DNA of 19,767 bases from Dissophora ornata. Taxonomy: Eukaryota; Mortierellomycota; Mortierellomycetes; Mortierellales; Mortierellaceae. The notes under the pieces were generated by a model. That model made no database searches and had not been told where the DNA came from. It saw only the letters and a list, made by a program, of their open reading frames with translations. Numbering within the stretch: position 1 is the first letter of the stretch; each line of letters starts with the position of its first letter. Below are positions 1-7,957 of this stretch, piece by piece. The DNA lies in assembly GCA_025201705.1 (NCBI GenBank), contig MU617113.1, positions 3,107 through 22,873 of the forward strand, in the 5' to 3' direction. Made by a program: the position numbers and the translations under genes.

Positions 1-504
1 GTTGAAACTGGATATTGCCGCCACACCTTGAGCGGCCATAGTAAGAGTGTTGAGAGCGTCGGGTATTCGCCAAATGGAGATCAGATTGCGTCTGGCAGTT
101 GGGACGATACAGTGCGGCTGTGGGATGTTGAAACCGGAGATTGTCACCTCACCTTGAGCGGTCATCGTGACGTTGTTTGGATTGTCGTGTATTCGCCAAA
201 AGGAGATCAGATTGCGTCTGGCAGTTTTGACAGGACAGTGCGGCTGTGGGATGTTGAAACTGGAGATTGCCGTCACACCTTGAGGGGCTATATTCGCCAT
301 GTTAATAGCGTCGCGTATTCGCCAAATGGAGATCAGATTGCGTCTGGCAGTAGGGACAACACAGTGCGGCTGTGGGACGTTGAAACTGGATATTGCCGCC
401 ACACCTTGAGCAGCCATTCTAGCGATGTTACGAGCGTCGTGTATTCGCCAAAAGGAGATCAGATTGCATCTGGCAGTGATGACAAGACAGTGCGGCTGTG
501 GGAC
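1..504 (+). repeat. Tandem 126-bp WD40-coding repeat, four units
   Basis: Units run 1-126, 127-252, 253-378 and 379-504, each exactly 126 bp (42 codons) and each starting at a GTTGAAAC block. Most of the unit, including synonymous positions, is the same in all four, for example the blocks coding GDQIASGS and TVRLWD. Differences cluster in the codons just after the TL(S/R) turn and in the xDx triplet before TVRLWD. The copy after 504 has lost this uniformity. Near-identity at silent sites indicates recent duplication or ongoing gene conversion between units. Confidence 0.93.
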
Positions 505-798
505 ATTGCATCGGGGGAGTGTCGTGTGGTGATTCAAAACGAAGCTGCGGTAAATAGCATCTTTTGGAGAGTGACTTCCGAAAATAATCATATTGTTACT
601 GGATGTGCCGATGGTACAGTACGGCTGTGGCGGATCATAGAAGATGGGAATGAGTGTTTCGTACGGTTGCAGTGGAGAATCAGACCAGAGAGTCTTTTTT
701 TGTCGAATACATCGATACAAGACGTTGCAGGGTTAAGCCGAATTAATAAACAGCTCCTATTGCAACGTGGAGCCGTAGGTGATCCGGTTCCACTGTAG
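1..798 (+). CDS. WD40-repeat protein, C-terminal part (5' end outside window)
   Basis: The frame is open from the first base and ends at TAG 796-798, giving 265 codons; the true start lies upstream of the window. Four consecutive 42-residue WD40 repeats are nearly identical. Each runs from VETG through a GH-type turn, YSPxGDQIASGS and xDxTVRLWD. They are followed by a degenerate fifth blade (about residues 169-211, ending DGTVRLWR). The roughly 54-residue tail ends IQDVAGLSRINKQLLLQRG. Such arrays form beta-propellers. In fungi, highly similar WD40 arrays commonly sit behind a NACHT ATPase in NLR-like proteins (HET-E/HET-D type in Podospora, large families in Mortierella). The tail resembles tails I recall from Mortierella WD40/NACHT proteins. 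No NACHT domain is visible here, so the NLR assignment is inference. Function and ligand are unknown. The WD40 call itself is secure. Confidence 0.92.
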   Translation, partial: VETGYCRHTLSGHSKSVESVGYSPNGDQIASGSWDDTVRLWDVETGDCHLTLSGHRDVVWIVVYSPKGDQIASGSFDRTVRLWDVETGDCRHTLRGYIRHVNSVAYSPNGDQIASGSRDNTVRLWDVETGYCRHTLSSHSSDVTSVVYSPKGDQIASGSDDKTVRLWDIASGECRVVIQNEAAVNSIFWRVTSENNHIVTGCADGTVRLWRIIEDGNECFVRLQWRIRPESLFLSNTSIQDVAGLSRINKQLLLQRGAVGDPVPL

Positions 799-1867
799 AT
801 GGAGCCTTTATGAAGTGGATATAAAGCTAGCTGTCATGGTATCCTATCCAAATGGTACCTATCAAGCTACTGATACTGAAGCTGGAGAATTTTCCAGCTC
901 TTAATTCTGCCATTGTGTGCTTCGACAAGCTGGATGAATCCACCGGTGTCCTTTAGTCTGGCTAAGAGACGAATATGACCCGAACAGGAGGTTGTCAAGG
1001 AAACATGTAATCCATGCAATGGCTACTGCACGCAAGCTACTCGCAAACTGCCGAGGTCTAGAACAAGAAAGACCTGACCTAGAATGACTCCAGTGTCTTT
1101 ATTCACCTCACGCTTTATTTCATCAGGGTCGCACTAAATGTATTAGCTGTGAATGTTCAATCCACACTCGAGCATGACTAAAAGGGTGGCGATAGAAAAA
1201 GCCCAAATACAGGTGGTCTGGTCGCATCCACGGGACACCTTGCTAGCAGATTACAGTGGTTTGACTTCAACGCTCTTGGAAAAGACTTGTGCGCGTTCCT
1301 CAGAATACGTTATCTGACTGAAACTCAAGTTGTTAAGAATTGATTAGCAGCTGTCCGATTTTTTGGGAGGCCAACCAACATGAACATACGAAGCCTATTG
1401 CTTTTCGTTAGTATTTCAAGCTTGTTGGACCTGAACTTAGATTATTGATTCCATTTTTTTTCTTTCGCGTTCAGTGAAGCGGAACAGACGCGTGCACGGT
1501 GAACTTTCGGTTGCACCCTGTATTGTGCTGTGAATTGAAAACAGCGGTATAACGATGTGTTGATGTGCTGTCTGACATCATAATCAAGTTTTGTGGACGG
1601 AACAAATATAATTTCTATCCGTCAAGACATGAAGGCTCGAATACATTTGAGCAATGATGACATGGAGTGCATATGCAATCTCTGCTGAAGGGATGCATGG
1701 TCTTTGACCATAAGATTTGCAATCACAACTGCCACGCGTATTCGGTCAATGTCACAATGAAAGCGCGAAAAAAAGAAACACGGGCCACAAGTACAGAGGT
1801 TAGTGTCGATCACGTTGGTGATCTATACCCCTGTTGTTTGTGACAAGAAGATCTGGTTAGCACAAGT

Positions 1868-2107
1868 GTGATGGACGTTTGCGCTCTGGAGCGTGGACCA
1901 TCTGGAAAGCCCGTGGGGGGGGGGGCTTGCTCTAAGGGATACTCTTGGTTTGCAACCTACACGAGTTGTATCCTGCACAATTTGCTCATTTTTTATGACT
2001 ACGACAAACAGGAGAGACAGAAACTAGACAGGATGGAGGCCGATGTGGATGGATCACTAGACTATGAACTGATTTTCCAGAAGTACGCACGGCTGCGTTG
2101 GTTCTAG
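1868..2107 (+). pseudogene. Possible decayed DDE (PIF/Harbinger-like) transposase C-terminus
   Basis: A 79-codon frame contains the string CILHNLLI at about residues 34-41. This resembles the conserved (A)C(C/I)LHNL(L/C)I segment near the end of the DDE domain in PIF/Harbinger-type transposases. An 11-G homopolymer (1915-1925) lies just upstream. In the alternative frame before it, a short K-A-R context resembles the 'lKaRw' segment that normally precedes this motif, as if the tract had suffered an indel. No upstream catalytic aspartates, terminal inverted repeats or target duplications were found. This rests on one short motif and may be chance; it is a weak call. Confidence 0.22.
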
Positions 2108-2281
2108 CTGTAAATATCGCGGACGCCATTCGTGGCCGCGACAAAGAGCACTCAAACAGGCCGCAAGCGCCTACGTCGTTGACAACGCGACTGTCGATGC
2201 GACGATCCTCTTGCTTCCTCAGCATCTTTCGTCAACAATTTGCAGAAACTCAATCCGTCATTTGGAAAAAACAGTAAAATA

Positions 2282-2287
2282 TTTATT
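2282..2287 (-). terminator. Polyadenylation signal of the INTS3 gene
   Basis: The minus strand reads AATAAA here, only 14 nt downstream of the INTS3 stop codon (2304-2302), followed by an A/T-rich stretch. This is the canonical eukaryotic poly(A) signal in the right orientation and implies a very short 3' UTR. It also supports the stop at 2302 as the genuine gene end. Confidence 0.6.
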
Positions 2288-2301
2288 AATGAGGAAGCTC
2301 T

Positions 2302-2881
2302 CTAATTGTCGCTCTCGTCGTCCGAGAATATTCTCCGTTTGCCTCTCCGTTTCGCTGCCACTACTTTTGATTTCGCGCCCGAACTCGATACTGACGAAGA
2401 CGACGATGACGTCGGTGAAGACTTTGACATCAATTTTGAGTTGGCCGAAGCCGCCGCTCGTCGCTGGGAATAGATCGGTAGCTTGCCCTTCCCCAACTCC
2501 TCTTCGTCATCGTTCTCATCGTCTTCGTCTTCTTCGTCCTCGTTGTCCTGGTCGCCCTCTTCATCCTCTTGGTCATTTTCTCCCTTGTCGTCTTCCTTGG
2601 CTTCCTCTTCGCTCTCTGCTCTGTCCTCCTCCTCCTCCTCTTCGTCCTCGTCCTTGATTTGTCGTCTCCGGCCATTTCTAGTTGTAGGCTTGGTCTTGTT
2701 CCGACTACTAGTCCACGTCTTTGACGCCGCTGCTTTGGTCGATTTCTTGACGGGCTTCTTAGCCTTGGCTTTCTTTGATCGAGTATCTCTCTCCTCATCT
2801 TCCTCATTCTCTTCATCCTCGTCATCCTCGTCTTCATCTTCCTCCGCTTCTTCTTCTTCCTCCTCCTCATCATCATCCTGT

Positions 2882-2919
<38 letters not shown>

Positions 2920-5900
2920 ATCGTCCTCGGAAACTTTTCGCTTCCGGTTTGCGCCTCCTTTTTTAGCAGGCGCCTTCTTGGGTGCTTGCGGCACTGGCGA
3001 GTTTTTACCACGCGATCTGGAATTTAACACCCCCGTTACTACAGATCCTGCAATGGAGCCCTTCCTTGTTCCATTATTGTTGCTAAATACGGCACCAGGG
3101 CCGACCTTAGGACTGTTGCGACGGCTCGAAGCAGCCGAGCCAGCAGCGCCCCCAAACCGCCTCCGGTCCTTACTTTTCTTCTCGTTGTCGCTGCTCTGCT
3201 CCTGATCACTCTCTTCGTCCTGGTCGGCATCGTTTTTCTTGTGACGGTCATCATCACCGCTTTGGTCGTCATTCTTATCCTCATCCTCAGCCTCACTTTC
3301 CTCCTCTTCCTCGTCTTCATCCTCGTCATCGCTCTTAACAACTCTCCTTCCTGCCTTTCGCCGACTCTTGCTCTCGTCCTCCTCCTCGGCCCACCACTCC
3401 TTGGGCCAGGAGCTCTTCTCGCCTGCCCCGAAGCTCTCGACAAGCGCATCTTGGACATCGGACTTGACTTGCGGGGACCATATCCTCGCAAACAGCTGCC
3501 TTGATGTCGGTGAATTACCAATCATGCTCCACCAAGACTGCAAGAGCGACAATGCTGCACTCAGCTGAATCGCTTGCTCCTTTCTCTGCTTGGGAGTCAG
3601 CTTTGTCTTTGCGAGAGCCCCTCCGTTCTTGGCTCTTGTGTTCCTGGTAGAACCTCTGCCTGCCGTTGGCTTTGATGACACGTCCTCCATCTCCAGGTCG
3701 CCGTCCGTCCGTGTTCCTGATCCTGAAGACTCCACAGGCGATGCAGTCCTGTCGCTTAGAGATAACAAAATTGCGGCCAAATGATCAGGGTACCCTCTCG
3801 CCCACTGAGCAACACTTGCCTCGCAAAACTCCCTCATCTCGTCCGAAATCACCTCAGTCTGACTAGCTATCCTGACAACTGCACGTCCGAGCTTCATATC
3901 CGGTGGGCTCAATGAAAGTGTGCGAACTAGATTTAAAACACCGCTCAGTGCCTCAGCTGTTGATTGCGTACTCATATCCGGAACCCAGCTAGCGCCGAGG
4001 AGGGTGGCCACAGCATCCGAGACGCCGCCTATCTCCGATTGCATCAATTGCCAGACACCCAGTTGTTCAAACGTGTCCCACTCTAACGTCTGTCCCAACA
4101 CCTGAAGCATATTGGAGTTGACCCTCGGCTCCCAACCGTTTTCAAAAGACTGAGGGCTGTAGTGGACCTCTTCAGGCTTATCCTGAGATCCAGTCTTCTT
4201 TGTGCTACGCGTGTTCTTGGTCTTTTTCTTGTCCTCCTCCTCCTTCGTCACCGAATTAAAATCCCGTAACGGTGATGGAGTCGAAAGCAAGGTGAAATCG
4301 CGTCTGAAGAGTCCCATGGAAAGGCGATAGATCTGTGCTGGTGTAGCCATAACAAGAATAAGCTTCAAGGATGCCTCCGTCCTTGGAACAAGTTCAGGCA
4401 GATACTGCAAGACTACTGGTAAAACGGCATCAAATACTGACAGCTGTCGATCCTGCAGGAGCTGTAGATCTCTCAAAAGGTATTCCTGCACCAAATGCGT
4501 GGGTTCGTCCGTTGCCTCTGTTCCGTCTTCCTCCATTTCGTTCGCCTGATCCTGACTGACTGAGGCTCTGAGGTATGAGCCATAAAGCTGTAAAGATTGC
4601 TCCAGAGAGATGCCGACGCCTAACGCGCTGCGCTTTGCCCCGCGGATCAATCCAAGCAGGTACCACATCCCCAGAATCCTGGAGCTAGTGTCCTCGGTAG
4701 CTTCGCTCTTCAAGAACACCTGCGCGACCCTCAAAGCCCCATCCTTGCCATCCCTCTGCGTAACTCTCCAGAGACAAGAGATTAGTACTTCCATGGTGCC
4801 AGCATCCTCGTCTTGAAGTTGCTTTTCGCTGACTGGCAAAACATAAGACTCTGGAACTTCAGCCTTTTGTGCGAAAGAGCAAATTTCTTGGCCAATCTCG
4901 TTTGCAATGTCCGAAGCCTCGACTCCAGCGCCAGCAACGTCCCCATAGACCTCCCAGATACGTCTGAACATGTTTGCAGTCTCGGGTGCTTGCGAGTCAG
5001 CTTCATATGCCTTCTTGAATTCCTGAAGACTAGAACCAAAGATCCAGAGAGAAGCCCCAGGAATAGGAATTGCAGCTGCGGAGGTAATTTCACTGTCCTT
5101 GCCTGATCCTGCAGTGGTGCTAACATCATCAGTGAATGTCCAGTCGGAGAGTACGGATGGATTTTGAAGTCTTGGTTGTTGTTGAGTAGAGTGATCGGCA
5201 GCGGATGACTCCATGACTTCATCTTCACCATTTTCTACGTCATCATCCTGCGACGCCTGGTTGACTCCATCCGTCTGCATGGGCTCTCTGGACGACTCTC
5301 TCGAATGGTTCCTTGACTTTCGACCCTCAGCCTTGGATTCGTCATCGTCATCCTCGCCCGCGATCCCCTGCGCCATATACGCAGAATGCGGCGGAGAGCT
5401 CTCGAACTCATCCACGCCTTCACCGCTATCGCTTTCCCCAATCGATCGTGAGGCTGAGTGATTCTCATCAGCGCTTTCTATCGACGTCACTCCGAGGGAT
5501 GATCCTGAAGCGTTTTCGGCCATATCTCCAACCTGTGCTGGGAACATGGACAACATGTACTCGCGAACAGGGGGATAGTCATCTAGGGAGGAGGCCTTAT
5601 AAACGAGACGGAAGGATCTAGTACGAACAAATATTATAGGGTGTGATCGTGTCCAGTTAGGGCAATGATGTGGTCCAGGATTGTGGTTCTTCACGATGAT
5701 GACCCCTCATACCTGATAACGCCCTTGTCAACTATTGCCTGGGCTGCCATTCCGACATGTTTATGGATGTAATCACGCAATGGAGGATGATAATTCTCGA
5801 CGGTGAAATGCAAAAATTCGAGGAGGATCGCGGTAATGTACGGATAGCGCTCGACTGACCTCTCCATCAGAAGCATGGCCGGCTCTAATATAATCAACGC

Positions 5901-7459
5901 ATGTCAGCTGCTTGCCTAAGAGTATGAGCCATATCGGATTGTTTGATGATAGGTACCGTACATACCAATATTCATAATGCTGTCCCTGACAGGATCGTAA
6001 AATAACCAGTCGTAGAATAGAGCAAGCTTGACGTTGGCAGCTACGACATTGGACTGAAGTGCAGATAAATTTCGACGTGAATACATTGCCATGCTCCTCG
6101 TGGGATTTGTCCGTATTACAAGACGGCTGTTGTGCTTACTCTGATGATTCTGATGAGACCTCCGATAAGAACATAACGTGGAACGATGCTACTGGCAAGC
6201 ACTGCGTTTGTAGGGTGATAAACACCGCAAATGTAGCGGATGAGATCGCTGTACAACGTCTCCGACTCGGGTGTTGAGAGGTACCGATCAATAAACCACT
6301 GCAAATTTCGGTGGTGATTCCCGACGTTGATCTAGATTATAAGCAGACACACCATTAGCTCCTCAAAACACAAAACTGTGCTTGCAAGCAGATCCATATG
6401 AACTCAACTTACATGCTTCAAGATATGCAACAGCTTGTGTTCCATGTCAAACGTAAGTCGGCTCGCCAAATATATCTCCTTTGAAGGTGTGGCCATAAGC
6501 TGATGAATGCCTTCCAGCTGCGGATTCAACTTTTCAGGGCTGTGTAATAGATCGACCCAGATCTCTTCAATTTCCTTGATCCGCGCCACGTCCTGCAGTG
6601 CTCTGACAAGATCCCGTCCCACATCGGAGCAGTCTCGGAACCGCTCTCGCAGTAGCCTGGCACAAAATATGGCTTCCTGTTGACGAAGTGCCATCAATCG
6701 CCCATGGTCTAGCATGACCCTCAGATATGTAAAGCAAGAATATGCAACCAGGACTGGGAAAGAGTACAACCATGGCTGGACATGTGCCTGAAGTAACCGG
6801 AGCATAGCTTCCGCGTGTTGTACATTCGGCTGCGATACATCTCCGCCACGAATTTGTCTCAGCAGGATCATGTACAACTGCTCCACCCCATGAACTTTGA
6901 TCTCAGTCAACTGGCCGATAAGCCAAAGCAGTTGCTCTCTTACTTGAGGCCTGATCTTGTAGAAATGCATGAGCGAGCAGAAATAACGCGTCTGCCTGAC
7001 CGCAAACGCGAGCGCATCACGCGCGACAAAGTTCATTTGGCGAAAGAGTTCTGTGGCGGACGTGCTTTGTCCTGAAGGTCCGGGGTTGTTGCTGCTATTG
7101 CTAGGGTTACTGTTGATTGTCAAGATACCATAAAGGAGCCCATTGATGATTTCTGTGTGCTTTTGCATGCTGTTCGAGGCGGAGTCTTGCAGCTGAGTAT
7201 GGATGTCGATTTCCGACATGCCCTTGAGTGATTCCATCAGCGATCGGTGGGCCTGGCTCATCTCCTATTGGGGTTTTCGATGCGAGAATGTGTTTTGTGT
7301 ATCCATTGTTAGAAGGGTTGTGCGTCGTCTTGCAATGCACTTCCACAAGAGCCAAAGACTTCCAAGTGGAGGAGTACTTGCCATGTCGACAGGATCATCG
7401 TCGTCGAACTGAGCACTATCGAAAATGAGCGACTGTGGTGGTGGTTCAGGGACCGCCAT
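2302..7459 (-). CDS. INTS3: Integrator complex subunit 3 homologue (INTS3/SOSS-A)
   Basis: Six exons on the minus strand: 7459-7382, 7264-6413, 6331-6140, 6053-5966, 5884-5713 and 5617-2302 (stop TAG), about 1565 aa. Human INTS3 has about 1040. Blocks matching my recollection of human INTS3 run in order: ALRQQEAIFCARLLRERF, RDLVRALQDVARI, YLSTPESET, DLIRYICGVYHPTN, LALFYDWLFY, DSIMNIEPAML (across an intron), then LEWDTFEQLGVWQL near residue 973. Every exon joins in frame and restores homologous sequence. INTS3 is a helical-repeat scaffold of Integrator (nuclear RNA 3'-end processing and promoter-proximal termination) and of the SOSS single-strand-DNA-binding repair complex. Odd features are a serine/acid-rich insert (about 480-620) and a 330-residue acidic, lysine-spotted C-terminus ending basic-then-acidic, as in human INTS3. 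The start at 7459 has a strong ATG context (cacc before ATGG) and needs a GC-AG intron; the fallback start is ATG 7261. Family call is firm; start and function in fungi are less so. Confidence 0.9.
2786..2928 (-). repeat. Acidic low-complexity tract (Glu/Asp codon run) in INTS3
   Basis: The coding strand is an almost unbroken purine run of GAG, GAA, GAT and GAC codons, encoding a stretch that is nearly all Glu/Asp at about residues 1358-1403 of the INTS3 protein. The plus strand is correspondingly a CTC/TTC/ATC pyrimidine run. Further acidic blocks lie at roughly 3190-3350 and 2480-2670. The segment must be disordered. Its short-period codon repeats make it prone to length change by slippage. 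Confidence 0.85.
7265..7381 (-). other. Probable GC-AG intron 1 of the INTS3 gene
   Basis: On the minus strand the first exon ends GTCGACATG, followed by gcaagt, the strong consensus of non-canonical GC donors. The acceptor is aatag before GAG ATG AGC. The intron is 117 nt, phase 0, with a CTAAC branch-like sequence about 45-50 nt before the acceptor. No GT donor in the region gives the required phase with a good consensus. Splicing joins a 26-residue first exon (SLIFDSAQF...DDDDPVDM) to EMSQAHRSLMES, in register with the human INTS3 N-terminus. Without splicing, a TAG just before ATG 7261 blocks read-through. This is a motif-based prediction only. Confidence 0.55.
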
Positions 7460-7957
7460 GGTGCTGAAACAGGAATGCGATGTCCAATGGGGGTTTTTGA
7501 TTGTATCTGACGATGAGCGATCAACTTCTCATTCCGCTTTTGATTATAAATGCTGCTCCGGAGATGATTCGAGGCTGGGTTGAGATTGAGAAGAAGAAAA
7601 AGAAAGAATGCATTTTCAATGCTCCATCTATTCGTGAGACATCAAACGCGCATTCGGCAATACTGTAAAAATTAGTAGTCACGGACAGGGTGATAAACGC
7701 CAGCCTCGAGTTATTCCAGTTGTTCTGTTCTGCCTTCCTGTCGCGAGACCAAGAGGTAAGTTTCTATTGCCCCATCATATACAAACGCTCCTTCTCGTTG
7801 CAAGAACGCGATGGCCATAGAGACTGATCCGTTGCCAGTGGTGATATTGCCTCTAGTGTTTATTGTGCCCCCGGGTGGACTATACAGGAACCAGCAGCCT
7901 TTTCCACAACAACAATAACAGGGACACTTTCACAGGAAGGAAAGGACAAAGGCGAGG
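7460..7957. promoter_or_regulatory. Divergent promoter region between INTS3 and APC1
   Basis: The two start codons point away from each other across 498 bp, so both promoters must lie here or overlap flanking sequence. A CCAAT pentamer (7484-7488) sits 25 bp upstream of the INTS3 start. A TATAAA-like string lies at 7545-7550. A purine run at about 7583-7606 reads as a CT-rich tract on the INTS3 strand, of the kind common near fungal transcription starts. The right third contains a probable 5' UTR intron of APC1. The region is supported by gene geometry; the individual motifs are short and unproven. Confidence 0.55.
7756..7921 (+). other. Probable 5' UTR intron of APC1 enclosing a uORF
   Basis: A perfect donor (AAGAG then gtaagt) stands at 7756 and an acceptor (aataacag) ends at 7921, 36 bp before the APC1 start codon. 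The 166-nt interval contains an upstream ATG at 7811 with a 35-codon frame ending TAA 7916-7918, entirely inside the putative intron. Splicing would therefore remove the uORF; retention would place it before the APC1 start. An earlier acceptor (ctctag, about 7855) is possible. No transcript data were available. Confidence 0.45.

Larger units (their letters stand above)
799..2301. other. Intergenic region without a convincing gene
   Basis: This 1.5-kb stretch separates the WD40 gene from the 3' end of the INTS3 gene. Stops are frequent in all frames, and the short open frames show no recognisable domain except the weak transposase-like fragment near 1868-2107. There is a small inverted repeat at 880-899 (7-bp arms AGCTGGA/TCCAGCT, 6-nt loop) and an 11-G run at 1915-1925. 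No tRNA-like cloverleaf was noticed. No AATAAA is visible close after the WD40 stop codon. Decayed repeat sequence is the likeliest content. Confidence 0.6.

Noticed and set aside
1..504. Regular tandem repeats as a CRISPR or satellite array
   Set aside because: Units have no unique spacers, are exactly 42 codons long and translate as WD40 blades in one open frame.
880..899. Small inverted repeat (7-bp arms, 6-nt loop) as a terminator or ncRNA hairpin
   Set aside because: Isolated, no T-run or promoter context, and hairpin terminators are not expected for a fungal polymerase II gene; likely chance.
2483..3205. Plus-strand 240-codon open frame very rich in serine
   Set aside because: It is the antisense of the acidic Glu/Asp codon run of INTS3; TCC/TCT/TCG/TCA codons arise automatically opposite that tract. 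No independent domain, and the minus strand matches a known family.
2430..3521. Minus-strand Arg/Lys/Met-rich open frames (193 and 160 codons)
   Set aside because: These are the shifted frame of the same GAG/GAA/GAT repeats within the INTS3 exon; their odd composition is a by-product of the repeat.
7265..7459. 64-codon minus-strand open frame as a separate small gene
   Set aside because: Its first 26 codons fit better as the first exon of INTS3 spliced through a GC donor; the remaining codons lie in the predicted intron and end at the acceptor TAG.
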